A stretch of DNA of 64,000 nt from Maratus speciosus (Eukaryota; Arthropoda; Arachnida; Araneae; Salticidae). The notes beneath the pieces are model-generated. The model had not been told where the DNA came from and ran no database searches. It saw only the letters and a program-made list of their open reading frames with translations. A program made the position numbers and the translations under genes. Shown piece after piece: positions 23,701 through 35,700 of this stretch; within the stretch, counting starts at the first letter, position 1, and every line of letters begins with the position of its first letter. The DNA lies in contig OZ010791.1 in assembly GCA_963932465.1 (NCBI GenBank), positions 621,061,800-621,125,799 of the forward strand, written 5' to 3'.

Positions 23701-26700
23701 ACAAAACAAGTTTCAGCTTTAAAAAAATCAAGCTTTTAGGCAGACATTGCAGTTTAAAAACACCTTAAAATGCTGAAAATTCATAAAGAGATCAACTTAT
23801 GTATTTTCCATTGAATTTGGAATCCAAACTATCATTGTTTTAAAATAAATTGTAAATATGCTAAACAAAAGGATAAAAATTGTTTTTTTTTTTTTTAAAG
23901 TGTACAGTAGAGCACTGAGTAACATCTATCGCAGCTCTGTAGTTTAAACTTGAACTTGTGGAATTATCAATGGTACAAACATTCTGTATAATGTAACAAT
24001 AAATAAAAATTACAAAGAATCAATAGATAATAAATTTTGTAATTCAAATTGTACATTGAACTATATAGTATAATAAAGTTGCAAAAGGAAGAAGAAAGGT
24101 TTATTCATCAAAATTATTGCAAATATAACTATTTTTTTACTATCAAGCTAAATGACTAAAATCGAAAGTGAGTTCAGATGTCTTTTCTTCATCATTGCTG
24201 GCAGTACCATAGTTACCTAGAAAATAACACTGTAGATGTTCAAATATCAGATCAGGCAATTCCAAAACTTTGTGCTTATAGATCGCAAGTACCACCAGAA
24301 TCGTAAAAAAGATGTACTTTCAAGCAATGGCTATAACTATGATACTGATTAAAAAGATAACAGATATCTGTACTGATATAAGATACTGGATAAATATATA
24401 ATACAGATAAAAGATAATCTGTAATGCTGCATATGTGTGTGCAGTGACCCGGAGCCGAACAATTTTTGATGCTCCAGCTCCAGCTCCGCTCCTAGAGAAA
24501 ATACTGTGGCTCCAGCTCCGGCTCCGGCTCCAGCTCTGCGCTTTTGAGTTCCAGATTTTAATTTACACGTTTAATTTTTTGCTCACAAATACTTTCTACC
24601 ATCATTAAAGATCTGACAAAATACATTTTTCTTCTCATCAAACTTGAAATGCTTGTTCAGAAAATATGACATCTTTTAGCTTTTGCTTTTAAAATAGAAA
24701 GTTTGGTGGAATTAACACAAAAATCTTAAATTTCTTCCACACTTTTCAAACAGCCAAAATTGTACAACTACACATGTAAACAACAGGCGGCCATATTTGT
24801 TTTCAAATAGTGTTGTCACTTAGTTCAAGTAGAAAGTAGAAGTAAAGTAGTGTTACCATGTTTTGAGAAGTTTTCCTTCTCTAATAATAATCTATATAAT
24901 AAAAGTTGACCGCTTCACTTTTTGTATGCCAAGCGTCTAATTTGGTAATTTAATGTTAGCCGGGAGCAGGTGATAGATCGCCAAATATTGTTCATACGCC
25001 AAATATTGTAAATATCATGTCATCAGTATTATAATAGTCCATTTCATGCGACTGTCATAAACAATTTTTCATGTGGTAACTTAAAACAAAGCTTTGATGT
25101 TAAAATTAAGTGTCATGGTTTATGGTAAATATTGTTCATTCGCCAAATATTGTAAATATCATGTCATCAGTATTATAATAGTCCATTTCATGCGACTGTC
25201 AGAAACAATTTTTCGCGTGGTAACTTAAAACAAAGCTTTGCTGTTGAAATTAAATGTGATGGTTAATGGTATTATTTATAACTTTTCTTTTTTAAGCAGT
25301 AATTGAGAGTCATAAATTTTAAATGGTACTTTTCCGTTATACGGGCACCATGCCGAAATGTATGCTAATGCGCCAATTATTTCAACCTTCATTCAAAAAT
25401 TAAATGTTTACTGCAATGCTGAAAGATATTTGTAATTTTATGCTAGTAGTTTAATATGAGTTTTTTTTTTATTACTTTATTGTATAACAGTTATTTATTC
25501 ACTTATTTTAAGTATATATCTGTGATTTAATAAAATAGTACGTAAAAGTCTAATTTTCAAATATTATATTTTTAAAATGCTCACTTTACTATCGACAATG
25601 TTTTTACTTTTACCTTTCAAATGTTTTAATTCACGTGATTTTCATTTTGCGCCAACTATTACGCTTGGCGACAATGATGTCCGTATAACAGAAAAGTACC
25701 TTTTAAATATTTCAGTTTTAAATTAAAGCTATGCATTTTAAATAAAATGAGTGAAAGTACTATATTTTAAATGAAATATGAAAAAATACGACGGGAACAG
25801 TATTTGGCAACTTATCACCTGCGCCCGGCTAAAATAAAAATGTCGAGTTCAAAATTCTGTATCAGAACCTTCGGATTTGGCAAAGAATTGAGCAAGTAAA
25901 TTAAATTATGCATAAAAGTAACGTGATACAATGTTTAGCATATGTTTAAGGGAGACCAAACTGGTTGCCAAGGGCGGCTAGTAATAATAATAAAAACCTA
26001 AAAAATGATGTAATTAAAATACTGAATAATGATGTAATTAAAATACTGAATAATGATGTAATTAAAATATTTTAAGCTCAGAAATTTAAAAGACTGAAAA
26101 AAAAAGATTTAAAAGAATATTAAAAACTAAAGGAGCCCTGGAGCTGGGGAAAATTTAGAGCTCCAGCTCCGGCTCCAGCTCCAGGGAAAACACAGCTCCG
26201 GCTCCGGGCTCCAGCTCCAGCTCCGGGTCCCTGTGTGTGTGTGTATATATTTCTAAAATAGATTAAACCAATATTTTTATTGAAATATGAACAAAATGAA
26301 AGAAAGCCAATAAGTAAAAATGATTCATCAAATTAAAGACTAGACCAGTGTTTCTTAAAGTGTAATCCGCAAGCTTAAAGACGGGGTTATGGTGGAGAAT
26401 ATTTATGGAGGCGTTTGATTCTCCATGCAGCGGTGGTTCATGGGTTCGATGAAATGGTGAGATAAAAAAATCTCCAACATTATAGGTGAAAGTACAGTCA
26501 CTGTTTATTCATTCTCAAATGTAAAAAAGACAATTCGTAAAAAAAGGGAACCTCAGATATGAAGCTATGTAGAAGTATATTTATCCATGACAAACTGCTC
26601 CATAGCGTCAGAACAGGAAAAAAAAACAACAGCGACCCTTTCACGGACCTTACAGCAGAGGGGTCGGGAGTGAATTCAACTTAATGCGTACAGAAACACA

Positions 26701-29700
26701 TGACTTGGCGTATTACATTATCGCCAACTAACAAAATTTTTGATGCTGGAATTACAGAGACAAAGCATTGGCGGCAGGTTTAGCAGACAAATTACATGGC
26801 AGCCCCCCTTTCAGCGCACCCACAGGATGTGAAGCAACCCTACATGTTTCAAGAATAAGATGACATGAAGTCTGGCTTTGTTTACTTTAATCAACAGATT
26901 GCAGTTAAATGTGATTGTGAAATCTTTAACAAATGTATGTAACATGTAGAAGGCATGATGATAAAAGAAATATAATTTGAAACTGCAATTCCAATAAAAT
27001 ACATTTTTTCTTTATTTCTTTTTTACCCGTCAAATTCTAATAGGAATTAAGAGTGGTTTATTTAAAACGCAGATAAAATACGATAAAAAAATGCAGATGC
27101 ACTGAGGTTGTATGTGTCCTTGATTGCTTTTAACAAAAAACCGTTAAGAAAAAGAAATAAATATGCGAGAATGGGAATTTTGAATAAGTAGGAAAAATAT
27201 GAAATTATAAATCTTTGTACGTGTAGACTTAGTCATTGTGAAAAAGTGAGAGAAAGAAAAATATATATATGAAGGTAGAACTACATATTGTTTTAGGAAA
27301 AAGAATTAATTCAATGAATTTACTTGTTCAAAGTAAATTTTGAGTAATGGCGGGGGGGGGGGGGACCGATATGTTGCAGAGAAATCTGATACAGGGATCT
27401 TGAGCCCAGTGCTGAATTCAGACCTTTCTTCTTAAGCAGGAATTTCAGTAACTGTAGTTGTGGATAAATGCAGGACTAGAATTTGTAATCTAGGATTGTT
27501 AATAAATATAAAATAATCACATAAAATCTAAATCTTTCAATGCTGGGGAAGAAAACCCCACCACCTCCTTCGTTTCATCCTCTGAATTCATCTTTGTGCA
27601 AGTCAATTTTTTCCTTTGTCAGCGTGCTTTACATATGCATTTTATTTTGTGTTGCCAATCATGTGACCAGACATCATCTTATCTAGAAAGCGAAAGGTAA
27701 GTGAAAACGTTAATGGGTGAATTCTAGCCATTGCCATTTTTACTTGCAGTGTTCTTATTTTAGTCTCTCTTGTTAAATAGTTTTAATTCAAGATATGAAT
27801 GTGTGGTTAAAAACCGGTACGATAAAAGGTAAAGAGGTGGAGTCAAATATAGATGATGAGGATATAATACCTCACAATTTAATACAGAAGAAATTACTGC
27901 AAAGGAAAAAACCTAAATACTCTGAAGAATACGTAACATTGGTATTTTCGAGCACCTATATTAATAATGAAGATCAGCCTGTTTGTGTTATTTGTCACAA
28001 AATACTGTCAGATGAATGTATGAAACCAGCAAAACTCTGTATTTAAAGAAACCAACTGGCTTTTTTTAAAAGAAAGTTAAAAGAATTGAAAACAAGTTAG
28101 AAATTAATAGAAAAGACCGCAACTAGTTCCAATAATGAAAAGGCCATTTTTGCTTCTTATCAGGTATCTTGTTTGGTAGCTAAGTCTGCAAAACCTCATA
28201 TGTTTGCAGAGAATTTAATTCTACCTGCTGCTAACCCAATGATCACAACAATGATTGGAGAGAAAGCAACCAATGATCTAAATTTAATGTCATTATCTAA
28301 TGATACTGTTAAGAACAGAACCATCGACTTATGTGAAAATATTGAGAGTGAATTAATTGAAAGTGTAAAAATAAGTCCTTATTTTGCATTACAGGTGGAT
28401 GAGAGTTTAGACGTTTCCAATAATCTGAGTTTGATAGCTTTCGTTCGTTATGAATTTGGTGGTAAGGTATGTGAAGATTTTCTGTTTTGCAAATCCATTC
28501 CATCTCACACCACAAGTGCAGCACTGTTTAGATGGTTTCATACAAGAAAAAGAAATAAACTGGTCAAAATGAGTCAGAATAAGTACAGATGGGACTCGAG
28601 CGATGAGTGGACCAATTAATAGTTTGATCAGCTTGTTCAAGATAAAACACCACATGCAATTTGGACACAACTGTTGTATTCACTGTGAATCACTTGCCAC
28701 AAAAAAAAAATGCCTGAAGATTTGAAGTCTACATGCAACAAAGTTGTTTCAGTAGTAAATTATGTCAACGCTCACCCATTGAATTCTAGACTTTTTAAAA
28801 TTCTGTGCGAAAAAATTGGTAGTCAACACAAACAGTTACTTTTGCATACAGCAATTAGATGGCTGTCACAAGGAAAAGTTTTAAATCGCATTTTGAAGTA
28901 AGGCTATTTTTATTGGATTCCAAATGTCATTTGAAAGAATGTTTCAATGATTTCTCCTGGCTTGTCCAAGGTGGCATATTTGACAGATATTTTTAGTTTT
29001 CTGAATGAGCTGAATTTAAGCTTACAAGGAACATCGGTATATATTTTCAAAGTCCAGGAAAAAGCAGAAGCAACAATAAAAAAAATTGATTTGTGGGCAA
29101 ATCGACTTACAAATCATAATTTTGAATCATTCCTAACATTATTCGATTTCATGCAAACCTCTGGAGATACAATTCCCCTTGATATTGTTGAAAATTTCAT
29201 TGTACAACTGAAGAACTTGAAAGAAGATTTCAGACTTTATTTTCCTCCCTCAAATCAGAAAATGAGTGGATGAGGGATCGATTTCATTTCCAAGACATTA
29301 GTGAAAAGGAATCCTTAACATTCTTAGAGCAGGAACAACTTGCGGAATTATCATGCGATGGTTCCATGAAAATTGCTTTCCAAGTGAATAAGCCTTCCTA
29401 ATTTTTGGTTGTGCGTGAAAAATACGTATACAGAACTAGCAGATAAAGCTATCAAGCATTTACTTCCCTTCTGTACAACATATTTGTGTGAAAAGACTTT
29501 CTCTAGCCTTGTGCATATAGAAAACAAATATAGAAACTGATTGAATGTCGAACCAGATGTGAGAATACATGTTTTAAACATTGAGCCAGACATAGCGCAT
29601 CTCGTAGAAAAAAAATCAGCAGCATCCTTCTCATGGAAAATAGTAAGTATGTATATTTTAACTGTCTTAAAATGTGTGCCATTTTTCTTATCAATGCAAC

Positions 29701-32700
29701 TGATTTTTTCAACAACTAAACACAAAATATCTGTACTGAAAAATAAATAAGATCTATGTCATTAAAATAGTTTTCTTTTTTATCCTACATTAAGAAAATT
29801 TTTGTTGTTGTTGTTGGGGAGGGGTTTCCCAGAAATGCATATCATATCAAACGGGGTCTGTGAGATCTCCAAAGTTTAAGAAACGCTGGACTAGACAAAG
29901 AAAATTACTTACCTGAATGCCAAGTACACTTTTTCTACATATTGCCTCAATTTTTGTTGCCTGTAAAATTGAATAATTTTAAGGGCTGCAAGCATCTTTT
30001 TGTATCTTAGTCGAGCTATGGCACCACGCCACATCTGAAAAAAATAAAATAGATTCAGTTTCGATGTTTTTCTGAAAATTTCTTCTTTTGTCCCAAGTGG
30101 TAGACATAATCAATGAGAGGCTATAAGTGAATGCATTACACACTGAAAAATTGTGCCATATGAGGATTATGAGTCGCCTTAATGATAATTAAGTGTTTTA
30201 GCATGTTTTATCACTGGATAGTTCATAAACATGAGCATTTTTCCCTCTGAATTTTTAATTTTGTTGGTTATATTAGTGATATTGTATGCACTACAGAATG
30301 TTCTGATGTATTAACCTTTATTAACATTCCAGTAAGAAAACATTGTTGCTTACAGTAATATTTCTAGAACTATTCCCCAGAACTGTCCATTAAAAATACA
30401 CAAAGTATAAGAATCGTTATCTTGAGCAATGCAACAAATTATTAAAATTACCATTCTTGATTTAAATATTCTTGTTATAATTGGGAGAAAAACTTGATAA
30501 TGTTTACAAAATAAAAAAAATTAAGTCCATGAGTAAAATGTTCCAATTCAAAATTACCTTAACCAATTGCAAACTTACAATGATGTAACTTTAAGTCTAC
30601 ACTTTTGGTGTGAGGCTTTCGCACTGCGATCTTTGAGATTATTTGCTGATGTTTTTCCAATCATTTTTAATTAACCACAATTCTTAAACAACATGTTTTA
30701 ATGAATAATAATAATTTAATATCCCTTTTAAATAAATCTGTAGCAACCTCAGAGAGTCAATTTGTTTGATGTTAAATTGGCATCTATTTAAGAAAACATT
30801 TATGAATTAAATAGACTGACTTTTTAATCTTGTATTTATTTATTGTGATGCGAAAAAAAAAAATAAAAAATTTTAATTCAATAATTTCTGGATGAAAAAA
30901 TCTTACTTTTTGCAAGAAGACGACAATTCCAGGAATAAGTTCAAGTCTAGCATATTCCAACTGAGAGATGGTTTGAGGAGACTGGATGAAAATCTTTGTA
31001 GTCCCGTATTTTACATCATCTGAAAATCCCTGCTCATCTATTAAAACTCGACAGCCATCTTTCTCTGATCCACCACGGAAATTAGGCCAGGTATATTTCG
31101 ATATCATTTTGTACCTAATGGATAGCAAAAAGATTTTAATGATACAATCTGAGAAGCAACAAATTTATTCTGCTCAAATATATAATATGAAAAATAGAAT
31201 GTTTTATCAAGCTGTATTTATATTAGAATATTCTAATTTAGGTTTTTATCGATCAAATACAGCTTTTAACAAAATGTTTAAAATTAATAAATATTTTTTA
31301 ATTTTTATTTTAAAAAGATGGGTGTGCCTATAAAATCTGCAAGTGAAGCAGAATCTTTATGTTTACAGTCAAAAGGAAGAAAAAATGTCCCAATGCAAAA
31401 TTACCTTAAGCAATTGCAAACTTAATGTAACAATAAGTAGTCTACATTTTTTGCAACAGTGCTTTATAAAAATCATAAATTAATATTAAACTATTAAAAA
31501 CATCAAATTTCATCATATGAGACAACTGTTTCAATTGTCACCTGATTTAAAATTTTCAGACATCAAGAAATATTTTATTATTAATTGTTTAATTAATAGA
31601 AAACTGCTACTACTATGTGTATTTTTAATGATTTATAAAGTGAAGTACAGTAAATGTGTGAAAACAAAATCACTGGGAACCGGAAAAAATTCTGATTTTG
31701 ACAGGTTTCTGTCTTAACAGGAAGGTTGTTATGGTATTTCTTGCGTCGGGACAATGAAATGTTTCCACTTAGAGATGATTTCATTAAAAACAGGTTCTGC
31801 TTTCACATCACTTTAGGAATATTATACAATTATACCTGTTAAGATGGAAACGTGGTTAACTTTTCTTTAGCATCTAGCGATTTCGTCTCAGCAAGTTTTA
31901 TTGTATTTTATTACCATTCGCATCATTATAAAATAATTTTAGTTCTTTTACAAATTGAAAAATAATGCTGCGGAATTTAGTAGAGCTAATTTTTTTTTTT
32001 TTCAAATATTTTAATGCGAGCATTAAGATAGCTTCAATTTTCAAACATTTTAGTAATATTTATAAAGTAAAATCTGTGAAACTGGACCTGTCTATAACGA
32101 AATCCTGTCTCAAATGGAAAAATTTCATAGTCTGGGAAAAAAAAAAAAAAAAAAAAACACAATTATACCTGCTAAAATAGAAAGCTGAATAAAATTGGAT
32201 TTTTTGCAGCTCCTAGCAATTCTGTTTTCACAGGTTTTACAGCATCATAACTGTTTTATTACCATTGGAATTTCTTTTTATGATATAGAATTTTAGTTCA
32301 TAAAAAGTAGAAAATGTATGCTGCAAATTTCCATACAGCTAATAGCATTTCTTGAAATATAGTAAAATCTATGAAAACGGAAACTATCTATAAGGGAATC
32401 GGAAACATTTCATAGCTCTGGCAAAAAGAATACCATGTAATTATCTGCTTTCTTAGTCCCTAGTAATTCAGTCTTAGCAGGTTTTATTGTAGTTACACTA
32501 GCACACGGAAAGGGAGTATTTAAGAGTTAAAAGATTAGTTAAAAGCAGATAAGCAACAAAACTCTTGTGTTTTAATGTGTAAAAACAATGAAAATAAATG
32601 TAAAAAAATTAGCATATTATTTCAAGGCATATCCCTTCAGAGCAAAATAATGAAAGATACTGAGAAACAGGAGCAGCACAGTACTTTGCTGATGTGGTTT

Positions 32701-35700
32701 TTTATTCGGCTGTAAAAGTAATAGAGCTTCCTTAATGAAGCTGTGAAACAGTTTCATTCTCACCATCTAGCTGCAAGCTTAATTTGTCTGACTGTGTGTT
32801 TATCTTTACATAGGTTTTTAAACATCACCCTAAAACCTGTGAAAACGGAATTCTAAGGTAGTAAAAATAAAACTATTTTAGCAGGTAGAATTGTATGGCA
32901 TTCCATTCATTGGGATCATGTCCCTTTAAAGCAAAAATAAAATAATTTTGGAAGGGCCGACTGCCTTTATTTCCCCCCCCCCCCCTACACACACACACAC
33001 ACAGATCTGCACATGTATGATCTACTTCAACACTATGCAAAAATTTTAAGGCAAATTTTTTATACTAGGTAGATAGTGAACATAGATCAACATATCATAA
33101 CCAAATTTTCATGTTATCGCCTGAAAAATTCTCTTTTAAACATTTTGGCCTACATGCTACAGAGAGTTAATTCCCTCTAGGATAAACAAACTGTTAAACA
33201 AGCAAAAATAGTACAAAAATTTATGGGTTATTTACAAAGTTGTGTAATGGTATGTATTAACATATACATATTGATTGAACTGCAAATCTCCTCTTTCTTT
33301 TGGAATTAGTAAAAATAAAAGATGGAGAATAAAAAAAAATCATAATTGTACCTTACATATTTTCAATTCCATTATTTAGAGTAACTTACAAAAGTGATCA
33401 ATCACTGTTAAAATTATCAAAGGATTAAAAAGCATTAAAATAATTTACAATGAATCTTGCAATTATAATAAATCATTCCCATCATCAACTTTATTTGTAA
33501 AGTATTTCTTCGGAAATAGAATGAAATTTGATTCTAAATGTTACTAATTTATTTGAGGAAGGTAGAAATAATGTAATTATGATCCGCCTATGCTTATTTT
33601 ACATAATTTTTTTTATAATTGAGTTTACATTCTTTTATTAACTCACAGTTAAATGTTAAATAACGTTCATGCATGAAAGTATAATTTTAAATGCTGATAA
33701 TGTTAAATATAATCAAATAATTGGTCATAAAGTTAAATAAAATATCAGGTATATAAATAATTCAAAAAAGTGAGTGCAATCAATGGTCAGCTAATGAATA
33801 TTAAGAATTATATACATGAATTTAAATAATAAATGCTAGTGTAAATTATTTACTACACATCAGTAATTTATTAAAATGGAAAAGTAAAACAACTTTTCAT
33901 TAGACAGCGTAAAATGTTTCACCTTCACCTGCTATCTTGATAAAGAAAGTAGTTAAATCAGAATAAATCAATTACCGCATTTGAAACTAGATATTTTTTT
34001 GCAAGTTAATTTATGATATGAATCAAAGATAGTTAGTTTTGATGAATCCATTATTCACTTTAGCTAGGACGTGTTACATGAATAAATTCAGAATTATTTC
34101 TGTCAAAATTTTTACTAAAGGGTGTTTAATATGTTGTTAAATATATAGAATATTGCTATATTTATTGTGTGTGTGTGGCCGTGGATTGCCGTAGTGGTTG
34201 TCTGAAAATTAAAATGAATTGGCAACCAATGAAAATATTAAGAATTAAAGTTAAATAAACAAAATAATTAATTTAGAAAATATTGCCTTTGAAATATTCA
34301 ATGACGGAAGCTGAAAAATAAATAAGTGTAAAATAACTCACCTGGAGATTGAAGGTACAGTTGACACATTTTATTGAATTATTTTATATGCACTGCATGC
34401 ATAATAATTTGAATGACTATTATTGGTAGAAAATTAAAATTTTCCTGGCCAGGAATACGACATATTTGTGTGAAGAGGAAAATACATTTACATGATATTG
34501 CACTGTGTAAACAATCCTTCAAAATTGTTGAAATTGATGCAAACCTGAGAGTTCACTATATAAACTAATTTTATACTGTCCGAAGTATTATGTCCATAGT
34601 CCAGATTAAAGGTCCTGTATTTAGGAATATTGGCAGATGAGAGTTTGAAGATAAACTGGAGATTGTATATTTTTTACTATTGAAGATTTATGACGTTAAG
34701 CAATAACTGTAGAATTGATGATGGCACATTATCGGTGGAGCTCAGCTCGACATGGTAGATGTTTTTACGAACGGGAAAGGACACTCAGTTATTAAGCAAA
34801 TCCTTTGAGGGCTATTAATAATCTCAAAGAAATGAATACATTAAAGTAGAATTGATGATGAAGTTTCAGCTGCTGGGAGTACAGAAAATTGACATGGGAG
34901 AGCTTACAGTTCATAAAATTGAAAGGAAAGGAACATTTCTTCGTCTGGCTCCAAAAACTAAAAATGGCTTCCAAAAATGCAGTAATGCTACTTCTTCCTG
35001 AAAAATTCTTAGTCTGGGGCTAGAGCCCCAAACATACGTGTGTCCTCCTCCTTACATTGTTGACAAGTCCCAGAGACGAAGCGCACATGGCCCCCCAAAA
35101 GATCGTTGGGCCGACGCTGAACTCAAATTCGCCAATCAGCGACCGGCACGTGCACATCTGAGTCATCACGATAGCGATTTTCATCGCAATCGAGATATCG
35201 ATAACAATTTGTATCGTAATCGAAGTTGCATTCCCCCTGCATTCCTGAGTACCGGCGATATCACGCCGTGATACCAAAACAAGATGGAGGATAGAGTGAC
35301 GTCACGACGTCCTTTTCTGCGAGGAAGAAAGATAAAAAATGTCTAACTGCGTCGGGGAAAAAAAATGGATTGCGCGTCTTTTAAAACTGACAGAAGTGAT
35401 TAAATTTTGTAATGCGGATATCTCGCTAAATTACAGTTTAAAATTAATGAAATTTTGGCAATCGCTTAGAAATAAATAGTAGCATCCAATAAAAATTGTT
35501 TTGGAATAAAATAATTAATATTAAATAACTTTTTTAATTTATATTTTCGGAAGTTAGCGATTGTAAGAAAAGCATTGTAAGTTACTTTAACGAACGATAT
35601 GCCTTAATGTTTATATTTTAAAAGATCCGTACACTATTAGAACTATATTTAATTGCATATTATAATATTTATTACTTTGAATAATTATTAATTATAGGAT

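Larger units (their letters stand above)
24891..25981 (+). mobile_element. Non-autonomous Helitron nested in the hAT element
   Basis: Starts TCTATATAATAAAAGTTGAC and ends GGGCGGCTAG. The flanks join as ...AATAA|TAATAAT..., insertion between A and T without target duplication. TC...CTAG ends and A/T insertion are Helitron rules; the 3' hairpin is weak. No Rep or helicase frame. Contains a 144-bp tandem duplication and a hAT-type MITE. Confidence 0.75.
24442..26233. mobile_element. hAT-type element with terminal GGAGCT-like arrays
   Basis: The ends CAGTGACCCGGAGCCGAAC and, in reverse, CAGGGACCCGGAGCTGGAGC are flanked by an 8-bp direct repeat TGTGTGTG (24434-24441, 26234-26241). The repeat lies in a TG microsatellite, so it is weaker evidence than usual. 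Both ends hold arrays of GCTCCA/GCTCCG hexamers (24470-24540 and 26125-26225). The middle is a separate Helitron. Without it the element is about 700 bp and non-autonomous. Confidence 0.85.

Noticed and set aside
27795..29620. Domesticated ZBED-type host gene
   Set aside because: The sequence lies within a complete hAT element with TIRs and target duplication, and has several stops and frameshifts.
35038..35271. Open frames on both strands in the CpG island
   Set aside because: No similarity to any family I recognise; open frames are expected by chance in GC-richer DNA without AT-rich stops.
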